Below are positions 31,387-41,724 of a DNA stretch of 64,000 nt, piece by piece. The stretch is from Cricetomys ansorgei (taxonomy: Eukaryota > Chordata > Mammalia > Rodentia > Nesomyidae). The translations under genes and the position numbers were made by a program. The DNA is taken from positions 10,637,001 through 10,701,000 of the forward strand of contig JAMJFZ010003581.1 of assembly GCA_026225945.1 (NCBI GenBank), written 5' to 3'. Numbering within the stretch: the stretch's first letter is position 1; each line of letters opens with the position of its first letter. The notes below the pieces were generated by a model. The model did not search any database, was not told the origin of the DNA, and saw nothing but the letters and a program-made list of their open reading frames with translations.

Positions 31387-32898
31387 AGGGTGGACTGCTA
31401 TCAAATAGAGCAGGTATCAGAGAGATGTCAATACTATTTTTCTAATGAGATTTCGAAGAAAACCACAACCAGTCCTGACTGGAGGAGACACGGTTGGTGC
31501 CATGCACACATCCCCTCAGCTCACTCCAGAGGTCACTGTGACTTTGGTATACCACTGACCCAGGCCAGGAGCAGCCTAAGTCAGAAGTCTGTAGCTCCTC
31601 TGCCCCGTGCTGTCTGGGTGTCGACACTGGCACACCGCCTCATCCTGAAACAGAGACAGTGCAGGAAGCAGGAGTATTCGCAACCTAGGAGCAGCCCTCC
31701 AACAGTGAGAAGCAAAAGCTGCCTCCTTGCCTACCAGGAGAACTGAAAGTAAGTTATACTCAGTCTTGGAGAAGGTGTTCAGTGGGACCAGTCCTAGTTT
31801 CCTACTATGTTAGCTCATTCAGCATTCTCCCAGTGCTGTTTTTCTCCCCTTCCCTGTCTCCTTGGAATCCCTGTCTCAGTGTCTGTTTGGGGTGCAGTGT
31901 AAGATAATGCTAGCTTCCTGCCCCAGACATCTTCACACACAAAGTACACAATTACAATATACATTAGGTGGGACTATGATGAGGAGGAAGATCAAATTGA
32001 GTTTTTCTTTCGGAAGAATATGTTTTAAAGGCTCATTGAGCTAGCGCCCTGGATCTGAGCTGAGTGGCCAGGAAGTCTCTGAGAAGGGGATATTTCTGCG
32101 CATGCCTGCAAGTGAGCAAGGGTTAGGAAAGGGAAGAGACCCAGGGAGTGCCACAGGCTATGTAGAAGCCACTTCCCTCATTTGCTTTAAGGGAGAGGAG
32201 GGAGAGCACTGCCTGAAATTGGCTCAAATGCTAACGATTGACTTTCAAACCGCTGAAAAGCCATTTGAACATGGGACAAAAGAAGGTGGATGGCTATTTA
32301 ATTGATAATTTATAAAGGTCCATTCTTCCAAAATTAAGAAGTTGGCTCCTAGATTCATCAACCACTTCCCGTGCAGTCGGAGAGAAGACTCACCCGTTGA
32401 ACAGTGCACTACTGTCTTCTGAGCTGCTGGGCCCATCAGACCCCTCTTCTGCTGTCTTCAATTCAAATGCTAATTTACTTTCTTTATTCCCTGAGAAACT
32501 TGTCACTATCCTTTTTATACCTGAAGAAAAGGGGGTTCAGAAATCCAAACAAGGACAATGCCTTTGCTTTCTAACTCCCCTGTTGAGAATTTGGTCCAGC
32601 TGGCTTATCTCTTGGATGAGAGGTAGAGAGAGGACAGTAATTGTCACCGTGGAAACATAAGCCTCCAATACAAAGTTGTGAATGTATTCATGTGTTCTTG
32701 TTTCCGCACAATTATTTAGGCACTCACTCAGTCATTGGACACATAGAAATCTCTGGTATCTGGCTAAGAATTTATTGGTCACTAGAAATTTGTAAACAGG
32801 ACATAGTGTCAACTCTTAAATGATCCCAGGCTGACAGAAGGATATACACATGCAGGAAGCATTAAGAGGACGGTAAACACGAATATCAGGTAGCTGCA
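31387..32898. other. Unique intergenic sequence, nothing recognised
   Basis: ORFs of 118, 87 and 67 codons lack recognisable domains. No repeat is evident. Confidence 0.45.
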
Positions 32899-32904
32899 CG
32901 AAAG

Positions 32905-33244
32905 TGTAGTAGTACATGATCTGTGGTGGCTCACCCAGGAAGACAAGGAGGCTTTTTTATAGGTACAAACCCTGCCAGACTTCTGCAGAGGGAACCACCA
33001 TCAAGTCAAACACCATACTGGACAGTGGGACTATGAGCATCTGAGCTCACGTGTTTGTACTGATACAGAACTCCTCAGGTGTTCTACTGATAGCACGTGC
33101 AGATCGTGAGCAATCAAATGTTCCGCCACAGAAATCCAACAACACCTGCAGACAATACAAAAACACCAAGACCTAGGCAGCCCCTCACCCAACAGTGCTC
33201 AAAACAATTATTTTAAACACAACTGAAAATAAATTTCTACAACA
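32905..33244 (-). mobile_element. Solo LTR (copy 4)
   Basis: A 340-bp minus-strand copy of the LTR family with clean ends (TGTAGTAGTA ... CTACAACA on the + strand, that is TG...CA). The position matching the polyadenylation signal reads AGTACA instead of AATAAA, so this copy has probably lost that signal. Flanks CGAAAG and TGGAAG agree at four of six positions. Confidence 0.8.
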
Positions 33245-33713
33245 TGGAAGAGTCATTAACTTTGCCTTTGGGGAGACAGGTGCTTTCATAGGGCAGGTGC
33301 TGTGAACTGGATCTTGAAGGATGGGGCGAACATCTAGGATGGATGAATGTGGGAGTCAGCACTGTCAGACACAACACAGAGGTGCGAAGAATGAAATGGT
33401 TTGGCCTGTTTGGATACTGTTTGATTCAGTGGCCGGAATACAGGGGCAGGGGAGTGGCAGGAAGAGATGCTTCAGAGGCTCTGAAGGTAACACAAAAGCA
33501 GATTGGGGTCGGACTGGGTTTGTAACAGGGAAGGGTTGGAGATCTTCAGACAAGGCGTGGCATGGACTTGCTTGTCTCCTACAATAGGGACCAGTGGGAG
33601 ATGGTAGAAGAAAAGGGAGGATGGGATGGGAGGGGAGAAAATCAGCTGGATGGACTCACTGGAGCTAGTAGCAACTGTTAAGTAGGGCAGCTGGACATCC
33701 CACACACAGAGAG
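33245..33713. other. Unique intergenic sequence, nothing recognised
   Basis: No supported feature. Confidence 0.4.
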
Positions 33714-33797
33714 GCAGAAAGGCAGAGGGAAGGAGGGAGGGAAGGAGGGAGGGAGGGAGACTTAGAAGGCAGAATCTAACTTAGAAGGCAGAATCAT
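33714..33797. repeat. Purine tract and exact-style 19-bp tandem duplication
   Basis: 33714-33759 is almost pure A/G (GGAGGGAGGGAAGG words). It is followed by two 19-bp units, 33760-33778 and 33779-33797, sharing ACTTAGAAGGCAGAATC. Confidence 0.93.
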
Positions 33798-33904
33798 CCA
33801 GGCTTAAGAATGGGTTGGATACAGTCATGTAAAGGAAAGTGTAGAGGGCAAGCCTTGGTAATATGTCTATCATGAAGGTATTCCAATATTAGGCAAATAT
33901 CTGT

Positions 33905-34098
33905 TCATATATATTTTATTTAGGTGTAGAGCCTCCCGTCTGTGTGTGTATAGACACATTCATGTGTGCAGTGCTCTCAGAGGCCAGAAGAGAGTGTTGG
34001 ATCCCCTCAAGCAGGAGTTACAGGCAGTTGTGAGTGCTGGGAACTGAACTCTGGTCCTCTGCAAGAGCAACAAGAGCTCTCCATCTTTCCAGTGCTGG
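33905..34098 (-). mobile_element. B3-type SINE
   Basis: Reverse layout: 'atattttatttaggtgtaga', 'gaggccagaagagagtgttg', 'gtgctgggaactgaactctg', 'gagctctccatctttccag'. Confidence 0.8.
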
Positions 34099-34480
34099 GG
34101 AGTTTAAACAGACTCCATGGATCATGAGCAGCAGAAAGTAGATGGAAGGTCACTGAGAAGTAAACTGGAACAGAGGAAGCAGAAGGATATTAAACTGTGA
34201 GGGCTGAGTTGCTAGACACAGATTCAAGATGGATCACATGTGGCCAGGAGAAGGGCTGCATAAAGCCCAGAGTCCTCTTTCCCTCAGACAATTCATCCAT
34301 GACGTAGGGTATTTTTCTCTTGGTGATAATTTATGGCAATGTATTTTATAATGCTCAAAAGTTCTGCTAATGTTCTAAGCCACTTTTGCAGCATTCAATA
34401 AGATTAAAATTAATACAACAGTAGTGACTATTGGTCTATTAAGTGAAAGGGTTAGCTTTTAATCTTTTAAACACGAGTTT
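34099..34480. other. Unique intergenic sequence, nothing recognised
   Basis: No supported feature. Confidence 0.4.
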
Positions 34481-34582
34481 TCTTTCTTTTCTTTTTCTTT
34501 CTTTTCTTTTTTTTGGGAGTGGGCAGGGCGGGGGTTCCTTCTGAATGCTGGGACTAAAGGTGTGTGCCATCTCTGCCCGGCT
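34481..34582 (-). mobile_element. (TTTC)n tract plus B1 remnant
   Basis: TTTC-rich pyrimidine tail at 34481-34513, then 'ctgaatgctgggactaaagg' and 'tgtgtgccatctctgcccgg', the head of a B1 in reverse with its middle deleted. Confidence 0.65.
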
Positions 34583-34654
34583 TACCGTGAGTTTTCTTAA
34601 ATGAAATTACTCTTAGTTTTCTGGGTTAACTTGTTTAGCATGGGGAGATGTATA

Positions 34655-34857
34655 AAAGGACTGAGAAGATGGCTCAGTGGATAACATTCTTGCCCACAAG
34701 CATGAGGACCTGAGTAAAAGTCCAGTCTGGTGGTGCAAGCCTGTAACCCAGGGCTGGGGGCAAAGACAGGAGGGTCCCTGGGAACACTGGGCAGACAGTC
34801 TAGCAAGATGCCAAGCTCCAGACTCAGTAAGAGAAACCCTGTCTCAAAAAAAATAGT
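34655..34857 (+). mobile_element. B4-type SINE (left part)
   Basis: 'ggactgagaagatggctcag', 'gcatgaggacctgagtaaaa', 'ggtggtgcaagcctgtaacc', 'gagaaaccctgtctcaaaaa'. Its expected tail reappears at 35110-35200, after an inserted SINE. Confidence 0.8.
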
Positions 34858-34861
34858 GTGG

Positions 34862-35085
34862 AAGGACTGGAGAGACAGCTCAGCGTTAAAAGTCAAATGG
34901 CTTTTTCAGAAGACTCAGGATTGGTTGTCAGCATCCATTTGAGGCAGTGCACAACTACCTGTAATTCCAGGGGATCCAACACTCTCTCCTGGTCTCCATG
35001 GGCACCAGAACACACATGGTCTACCCGTACATGCACACAAATGCACACACAATAAATAAATAAACAAATGAACCTTTAAAAATAT
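34862..35085 (+). mobile_element. B3-type SINE nested in the B4-type SINE
   Basis: 'ggactggagagacagctcag', 'caactacctgtaattccagg', 'ctctctcctggtctccatgg' and an (AATA)n tail. It separates the body and tail of the surrounding B4. Confidence 0.8.
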
Positions 35086-35109
35086 TAAGACAAAGAGCAA
35101 TAGAAGAAT

Positions 35110-35162
35110 AACCAAAGTTGACCTTCACACCCAAGTACAGGTAAGTTCAGACACATACAAAG

Positions 35163-35198
<36 letters not shown>
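35110..35198 (+). mobile_element. B4-type SINE tail with (CA)n
   Basis: 'accaaagttgaccttcacac' and 'acagacacatac'-like words run into about 17 CA units (35165-35198), completing the element begun at 34655. Confidence 0.65.
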
Positions 35199-35199
<1 letters not shown>

Positions 35200-36080
35200 G
35201 CTGTATGCATACTCACAAAAGAAATGACTGCTAGAGAAATCAGATGAGGTGGCCATGCCAGCGTGGGTGTTGGAGGATTGATCACTAGTTCTTTGGTTTG
35301 TTTGCATGGCAGAGAAGGGCATTTGAATAAGAAAGAGCCAGTGCCTGAAAACTACCATTTTAAAATATGACTTCCCCCACCAGAAAGCGGATAGTATGAA
35401 ACTGTTCAGCGTCTTCACGGGAAGTCAGTATTTCATAAACTCCAGTGACGACAGATTGGCTTGCTAAAACTGGCTGGATTTGGTGCCCATAATGAAATGT
35501 TAGGTAATCTCCACTAGATCCCATTCTCTTTTATGTCTCAATTTTCCACCCTAGCTGAACTACCCAGAGGAACAAGGGCATAACGGCCAGGAGAAGGTCG
35601 GCCAGGGTGGGTCATTTTCTTAGGAGAAAGGAGTCCTGGAGTTATTTTCAACTCGGCCCATCCCTTGTTAGGATGGGATTTTGGTGGAGCATCCGGGATG
35701 TTTATGAGAAGCCTGGGTATAAACACACAGAAAGTCACATTTTCCATTCAAAACTGGAGGCTTCCCTCTGGGCCATGGCGCTGTCATTTGGTCTGTGTGC
35801 TACACTCTGTAATCCGGTGACAGCCTGGGCTGTAATTCCATATGGCTGGCCACCAGCTTCCAGCCCTACCCTGACTTTGATGTTGCCGCTCAGGGGAGCC
35901 CCAAGAGGCCTGCAGGAAGAGGATCAGACAAACTGAGAGAGAAGAGGGGCGCCTGTCTCTCTGTCAGAGCTGTGATGAGCAACAGCGGGAGGGAGAATCC
36001 AGCGTGGTGCCGGAGGTCTGGATGCGCCACCAATAGACAAAGGAAGTCAGGACATATGTACCAAGATTCTCACAGCATCC
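35199..36080. other. Unique intergenic sequence
   Basis: Repeat-free for nearly 900 bp with scattered CpGs. ORFs up to 109 codons have no recognisable domain. Confidence 0.45.
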
Positions 36081-36084
36081 CATA

Positions 36085-36360
36085 AAACCCAGAGGGTGGG
36101 TGAGGTTTTATGAATTTCACTCCGCCGCTTTTGGAAATATGGTTATGTTAATGAAATCATGCTTTAAATTAGCCGAACATACTCTCAAAAGAAATCTCTC
36201 CGCTGAAATTATATATTACAGATTTTGCGGTACCACCGCTCGGCAGTATAAAAGCATGTTTATTATTCAGTATTTAATGAGCCCCAGAAATTGCTGTGTG
36301 TATCCTCCGTTGTTTGGTTCGGAAACAATGGAGCAGATGCCCTGTTGAGACTCGAGGATA
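36085..36360. promoter_or_regulatory. Candidate conserved non-coding element
   Basis: This is A/T-rich yet CpG-retaining unique sequence ('cactccgccgcttttgg', 'ttgcggtaccaccgctcgg', 'ctccgttgtttggttcgg'), free of repeats. It contains homeobox-like TTAATGA/AATTA words and lies 4 kb upstream of KIF6. That profile is common in developmental enhancers. Conservation cannot be measured here, so this is a hypothesis. Confidence 0.3.
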
Positions 36361-36959
36361 CTGAGGGGTTCCCTCTGGCCCTGACCACCCGTAAGACAGA
36401 CGGATGAGGCTAAGCCTTAAGGAGATTTCTAACGTAAGTGCCTCCCACCGCTCTGCTGTGAGTTCTGTATCTTTCTACTCCTTCCCATCCAACGTTTGAT
36501 GCCCACGCTCACAAAGTGTGCGGAGCCGATCACACCGTGCGCGATCCAAGTCAGCAAGGCAGTTCATATCGAATGCCTGCTGTCACATGCATACTGTTAT
36601 CTGCTGGCAAGCAGGAAATTCTCATTACTGGCCTTGCTTTGTGAATAGGAGACCCTGGAATGGGGTTAGCGGAACCATTACTGCGGCTCTTAACAGGCTT
36701 GTCCACCTGACAAGGCCCGTGCAGGTTGGGGTGGTCACAAAGAGATTTCCGAACAAGGGAAGGATTGAATTGCTACCTCCGAGCTGATGCGTGCAATGAC
36801 CCTTTCGTGTCCAGAAAATACTGTCTTGTGTCACTCCTCTGCAAGATCAAGCCAGCCAAATTCTAACATGGGGTGGGGAAGGGGCTAAAGAAGTCTTGTG
36901 CTGAGCAGAGAGGCTCTTGACGGTTGATGGCTGGTGGGAAGGACAGTCAGATTTCTTTA
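36361..36959. other. Unique intergenic sequence, CpG-retaining in part
   Basis: 36500-36790 keeps many CpGs ('gtgtgcggagccgatcacac', 'cgtgcgcgatccaagt') and no repeats. It may belong with the preceding candidate regulatory block. Confidence 0.4.
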
Positions 36960-37198
36960 AAGATTTGGCCCTGATAGGTTGCCCTGTGCTCCAGTGGGTG
37001 GTCCTACATCCATGCACATGCTGGGCGCACTAAGAGGACTCAGTGGGTTTAAAAACAAATAAACAAAAAAGAGCACTTGGCATTGGGAAGGGAAAGAGGT
37101 ATGGGAAGATTTGGAGGGAAGAAAATCGGAGGTGGATTTTATCAAAACGCAATATATGTGTATAAGAAATTTTCAAGCCATATATTTAAAATTAAGAG
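36960..37198 (+). mobile_element. L1 3'-end fragment
   Basis: 'cctacatccatgcacatgct', 'gaggactcagtgggtttaaa', 'aaagaggtatgggaagattt' and 'ggattttatcaaaacgcaat' follow the order of a rodent L1 3' untranslated region on the + strand. Confidence 0.7.
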
Positions 37199-38020
37199 GG
37201 GAAGACGTTTACTGCAATTAAGTAGCCGTATGTACGTATTCTATGCCAAAATGACTAGTCCACAGATTTTTTACTGGTCCCTCCTGAGGTATGTAAAATA
37301 AAACGATACCTTTCGTGGTTGGAGTAGCAGCTGCTCCAAGAGGTAGTTGAACCTAGTTCTGGAGCTGCAACCTTTCCTAAAAACAAGACCAACAGGCAAA
37401 TGGAGCCCAACCGACTTGCCTACGGGCTAGGGCTAATCCGCTTCAGGCCTGGTTTAATGCTTACACATTTGGAGTGGAGAACCCCAGCTCACTGGTGTCG
37501 TCACCTGTGATTTGGGGGATGCAGAGTCCCAAGGTCCTTTCACAATTAAAAAGCATCTCAACTTCATCTAAATAAGGCAAGGTACACATAGGAGTACTGC
37601 ACAGAAACCCAGTTAGAGAAAAGACAGGGACGTTTGGAGGTTTAATCAGGAGGCCCAGGGTGTACCCCTCACATCCTTCTGTTGGGGGTTTAAGGAAAGC
37701 TGTCCAAGGCATGGCTGGGGAGTCACTCAGGCCAGACACAGGAACAGGTTCAAACTGCCGGCTATATTTGGGATGTCTTTAGGCAGCAATCATCGTGCAT
37801 TAAACCTTTGGCGTGTGGATGCTTTCAGTTAGATGCTCTAGCTTCTGGATTCCAGCACTACATAAAGCAGTGCTATGAAGACAACAGGTGCCTGATGTCT
37901 TTATCTGTCCACTTAAAGCAAGTGCATCGTCGGTCTGGTTCAGGAGGTGTATGGTGTGCAGTCTCTGGGTGTCCTATAGGCTCTTGAGCAACACTGTTGC
38001 TGCTCTCTAGAAGCTGTAGT
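37199..38020. other. Unique intergenic sequence, nothing recognised
   Basis: No supported feature. Confidence 0.4.
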
Positions 38021-38021
38021 C

Positions 38022-38345
38022 ACAGGGCCGGGGACATCGTTTAGTTGGTAAACCGCTTCCTGCACAAGCATGAGGCCCCCGAGTTCTCCCCTCAGAACAT
38101 GCGTAAAAAGAGAAGAAAAGGTTTGGCTTGGTGGGATGTGCTTATAATCCCCAGCAGGGGAGGCAGAGGAATGTAGGAGCCTGGGCTTCATTGGCTAGCC
38201 AGCCTAGGCTGCTTGTCAAGTTCTAGGCCAGAGAGAGACTGTCTCGAGGTGGATGGTACTACCTGCGGAATAATAGCCAAAGTTATATGTTTTTCACACG
38301 CATGTACACGCACTCAACACACCTGCACACACGCACACACAGAAA
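38022..38345 (+). mobile_element. B4-type SINE, near full length
   Basis: 'ccggggacatcgtttagttg', 'aagcatgaggcccccgagtt', 'gtgcttataatccccagcag', 'ggccagagagagactgtctc' and a CA-rich tail preserve the tRNA-plus-7SL order. Confidence 0.8.
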
Positions 38346-38540
38346 AGGTTTTATTCATTTCTCTACTTGTTGCTGAAACTAAATTCTTGGCGAGAAGCAG
38401 CTTGTTTCAGTGCATGGCTTGAGGCTATGGTCCCTCTCGGTGGTAAGGCACCGCTACGGGAACAGTCCCCGGCTCTGGTGGCAGCACCAATCTGGTTTGT
38501 TCTCACTTGGCTTGCCAGCTTTTTACACGCTTATTCTTTC

Positions 38541-38752
38541 AAGGCAAGGGTCTCACATTGCCCAGGCTGGCTCTGCACTCACTAAGTAGCTGAGGGTAAC
38601 CTTGAACTTCTGACCCTCCTGCTTTCACCACCTCCGTGCTATGATTTCAGGCTCCTGTTGCTGTGTATGGTTTAAGGGGTGCTAGGGATCAAACCCGATG
38701 CTTTGTGCATCCTTAGCAAGCGTTCTACCAACGAGCTCCCTCCCCAGCCTTC
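38541..38752 (-). mobile_element. Composite 7SL/tRNA SINE (B4-type)
   Basis: Reverse order: 'ggcaagggtctcacattgcc' (7SL-like), 'ggtgctagggatcaaacccg' (B box) and 'tctaccaacgagctccctcc' (A box side). Confidence 0.7.
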
Positions 38753-39477
38753 TGGGAGTTACTGATAAGTGCAATTCATGTTTTGTTCTCTGTGGATGAG
38801 AACACCACAGCAGTCAGGTTCAGAACAGTAGCTGTATTTTCATTCTTAACCATAGCCAACTCATGCCCCCTCCACCTCCCTGGTGACCCGAATAGAGCCA
38901 CCTCTGGAATTTTGTCGTTTCGAGAATGATACCTAAAGAGACTCAGACAGTATTTAACTTCTGATTTTTTTTTTATTCTGCATTCAGGTTGTTACACATT
39001 ATTGATGGTTCATTCATTTAAAAAAGAAACTTAGTATTCTAAGTTTACTTAACTGCTCATCGTCCTTAGGACATTTGCCTTGTCTGCAGTTTGGGAATAT
39101 CACCAATTAAGCAAATGCACATGGATTGTTTTGTAAACACAAGTTTTCGTTTCTCTGGGATAGATGTCCCCGTAGTTCAGCTGGTGGGTCTCAGAGTAGC
39201 TGTACCTTCCGTTTTCTGGGAAAACGGAAACACAAAACCAAAAAAACACACGCACTAATGTTGGAAATGGAGGTGCCTTCAGCACTTGGGTTTCTGAGGG
39301 AAAACGATCATGAGGGGAAGGCCATTATAGGTGGCACAGTGAGATTCTGTCTAAAACCATCAGCGAACACCGTCAAGCTTTCTTTTTCAGAGTGGCTGAA
39401 CCATTTTACAGGACCCACCTCACCAGTGAGCCATGGGTGATTCATCTTCTATTTTCATTGTCACTGCGTATTGCCAC

Positions 39478-39480
<3 letters not shown>
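38753..39480. other. Unique intergenic sequence, nothing recognised
   Basis: No supported feature. A 104-codon ORF (39126-39440) lacks recognisable content. Confidence 0.4.

Positions 39481-39481
<1 letters not shown>

Positions 39482-39533
<52 letters not shown>
39482..39533. repeat. (TA)n microsatellite
   Basis: About 52 bases of alternating TA with one C interruption. Confidence 0.97.
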
Positions 39534-39569
39534 ATGTATAATGATATAAAACTTGTGATTTACACCCAG

Positions 39570-39590
39570 ACACACACACACACACACACA
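39570..39590. repeat. (CA)n microsatellite, short
   Basis: About ten CA units. Confidence 0.95.
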
Positions 39591-40052
39591 GTTTTCAGCC
39601 ACTATCAATCTAAGCCACTTTGGGATTCGGGTTGAATTTGCAGTTTCCCAGTGAGTGGAGATTGGGCACAGTTTCAGAAGCTGTCTTCCAGGAGCTGGTT
39701 TCCAGACGTTCCACATGGGAAGCAGTCTCTTCACAGGGAACCCAGCACTGCCCTCACACTTGGGTGGTGATTTTCCGTTAAGAACCTGCTTTGTCGCACG
39801 GTGATTTCCAAGTGAATTCAGAGCAGCTTGGGAGTCTCAACCAAAAAAGGTCATTTCTTCAATGCGTGATAAACGGCAGGCTGACTTCAGAGAGACGTAA
39901 AGGAGTATGGGACGAGGAAGGAGTTGTTAAGGGAAGGGGCCAGACTCGGGATCGCAAACCCTGCAACCCACGGGTCCTGCAAACATCCCCCACGCATTTG
40001 CACAGCGCTTCCTGCCGGGTCCCGCCCTTCAGCCCCTCCTCTTAGTCTACGA

Positions 40053-40057
40053 CCAAT
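40053..40057 (+). promoter_or_regulatory. CCAAT box
   Basis: GACCAATTAG carries the CCAAT core about 200 bp before the KIF6 start codon, flanked by GC boxes; a probable NF-Y site. Confidence 0.55.
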
Positions 40058-40118
40058 TAGGGAGAGGAGGCGGGATCCCGCTGGCCGCGGTGCTGCTTGG
40101 GTAGCATCCTTGGTTACT

Positions 40119-40132
40119 GTTGCTAGGGCAGC
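40119..40132 (+). promoter_or_regulatory. X-box (RFX-type) in the KIF6 promoter
   Basis: GTTGCTAGGGCAGC is an imperfect inverted repeat matching the RFX X-box pattern GTTGCCATGGCAAC at 11 of 14 positions. One of the mismatches is a tolerated pyrimidine. It lies 121 bp upstream of the ATG. RFX factors drive genes for cilia, and KIF6 is a motile-cilium kinesin, so function is plausible but unproven. Confidence 0.6.
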
Positions 40133-40252
40133 GAGTTTCCGCAGGAGGTGGGAGTACGAAGTTTTGAGGGTTTTTTTGGTTTTGTTTTGTGTTTTTTCTT
40201 TAGGAGGGGCGACGCAGAAAGGTCAAGGCTCAGTGCTGAGTCTCTCGTGGTG

Positions 40253-40318
40253 ATGGTGAAGCAGACGATCCAGATTTTCGCTAGGGTGAAGCCCTCTATG
40301 CGGAAGCAGCAGCAAGGG
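40253..40318 (+). CDS. KIF6: KIF6 coding exon 1 (residues 1-22)
   Basis: KIF6 is a kinesin-9 family microtubule motor linked to motile cilia, including ependymal cilia. This exon opens at an ATG whose peptide begins MVKQTIQIFARVKP, matching the N terminus known for mammalian KIF6. It forms the first beta strand of the motor core, and RVKP (residues 11-14) corresponds to the conserved kinesin RxRP motif that contacts the adenine of ATP. The exon ends in phase 0 at GGG before the donor GTATGG. Residues 15-19 (SMRKQ) differ modestly from the human protein. Reading on past the donor gives a 234-codon ORF (40148-40852) that is an intron read-through, not a protein. The upstream promoter has an X-box. 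Confidence 0.95.
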
Positions 40319-41066
40319 GTATGGGCCCGGGGCCGAGGCCGGGCATGGGGCGCGTGGGGACCCAGCGCGGGCACGGGGCGGCCACGCAGACTGCAGCCCG
40401 GAGGGCGGACGGGGCTTGCCCACAGCTTCAGCCCCGCGCCCGACCCACGTGTGCACACTCGTGCACGTGGGCCAGTTTGCACACTCACCCGCACCGTGGC
40501 CCATCCACACACAGGTGCCTCTTGCACTCCTCAGGGCCACTGCCCCCCACCCCACCCCACCCCCGGCCTGCACACACAGCTCTGCGCTGGGGCTGACCCG
40601 TGTGCAAGAGCTGTAATGCACTGTTGTAAGCAGCATCATACAATCGTAGACAAGCATGCACACGCGCTTTCTTTGGCAGTCACAGCCTGCAGGATTTCTT
40701 ACAACTGCTTTGTTGTCCTGAAGTGTCCATTGTCTACGGGTTTTTTGACATGCATTCATTGTAGACGTGCTGTGTGTCCGGACACAAAGAACGCTCCCCC
40801 CAACCCCTGCCCAATCCAGAAAGCATTAACCAGTCTTCTCCAGGTGTACTAAATCCAGAAGTTCGCCAAGGTTGCGCCTCCAGGGTGGGTCATGGCTAAG
40901 ATGCCGGGGACATCACCACCTGCCAGGTGCCTTTTCTGGTTAATATCTGATCCTCTGCTGGGACTCTTGCTGTTACCTTCATTTTACACATGTGGGCGAT
41001 TAGTAATGAGGCAGGGCACTCAGCTGGTGAGCAGCGGAACTGATATTTGTTTAACTTAATTTGTTG

Positions 41067-41212
41067 TTGGTCTTGAGATAAGGGTCTCGCTATGTAGTCC
41101 TGGCTGTCCTGGACCTCACTGTATCCCAGGCTGGCCTGGAACTCACAGAGAGCCACCTGCCTCTGCCTCCTGAGTGACAGAATTAAAAGCGTGTGCTGCC
41201 ACTCTTGCCTTT
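41067..41212 (-). mobile_element. B1 SINE
   Basis: Reverse B1: 'gataagggtctcgctatgta', 'caggctggcctggaactcac', 'aattaaaagcgtgtgctgcc'. Confidence 0.9.
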
Positions 41213-41627
41213 AAGTTTTTGTTTTTTTTTAAATTTTACATCTGTATCAAGACTTTTAATTGTCTTAACACTCCATTTCTTCTCTCATCTTTCTTCCTTT
41301 CCCATCAAAACTCTGCTTCCCAACAAATCCTCCTCCCTTTCCAGGTCTTATTTTTTGTGTGGAAGGCACTGAGTTTATTTTTAATTAAGGGTTTTTGAAG
41401 TTACATTTCCTATTCAGAATTTAAAAAAAGAAAAAGAAGAAGAACTTTTTCCTGACTTACAAAGGGAGCATTCAGGCAATCTGGTTTATATTTAGGAATG
41501 CCTGGAATAAGTAGATAGTAATATTTTATCTCTATTCTTTTTCAGTGTTGTGTGTATGTAAAGGTATAACATTATGGCCTGTTATAGGTAAGCTTTTGCC
41601 TCTGGTTAATTTATTTCCTTAAAACAG

Positions 41628-41720
41628 GGAGATGATAATGTCTCTGCCATCATCAGCACTGGCCCTTTAATGAAAAACCTTCAGGAGAAGCTGGAAGAAA
41701 TGACTCCAGAGGAAATATTA
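41628..41720 (+). other. Exon-like open segment in KIF6 intron 1
   Basis: It follows a plausible acceptor (pyrimidine-rich stretch ending AAAACAG at 41627) and is open in the frame that exon 1 would enter (phase 0). The peptide starts GDDNVSAIISTGPLMK and continues with an acidic, helix-like stretch rich in Glu, Leu and Lys. Sequence character (balanced codons, amphipathic pattern) looks more coding than the flanks. A SINE begins at about 41725 and no good donor is seen before the in-frame stop downstream. Possibilities are a lost or lineage-specific exon, an alternative terminal exon, or chance. I do not recognise a protein. Confidence 0.3.
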
Positions 41721-41724
41721 GTTG

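Larger units (their letters stand above)
39950..40252 (+). promoter_or_regulatory. KIF6: KIF6 promoter and 5' UTR region
   Basis: CpG density rises here after kilobases of CpG-poor sequence and stays raised to about 40480. Visible elements are GC boxes (CCCGCCC at 40021-40027, GGCGGGA at 40069-40075), a CCAAT box at 40053-40057 and an X-box at 40119-40132. No TATA box is evident. The transcription start cannot be fixed; it probably lies between the CCAAT box and the ATG at 40253. A pyrimidine-rich stretch ending in TTTAG at 40202 looks like a splice acceptor, so part of the 5' UTR could come from an upstream exon. KIF6 regulation by ciliary factors is inferred from the X-box. Confidence 0.75.

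Noticed and set aside
1..39950. DAAM2 exons on the minus strand
   Set aside because: DAAM2 is the usual divergent neighbour of KIF6, but none of its coding sequence was recognised; its start is expected further left.
40223..40759. 178-codon minus-strand ORF opposite KIF6 exon 1
   Set aside because: CpG-rich shadow ORF without recognisable domain; antisense to a genuine exon.
40148..40852. 234-codon + strand ORF across the KIF6 start
   Set aside because: Only codons 36-57 are KIF6 exon 1; the rest is promoter and intron read-through past a good donor.
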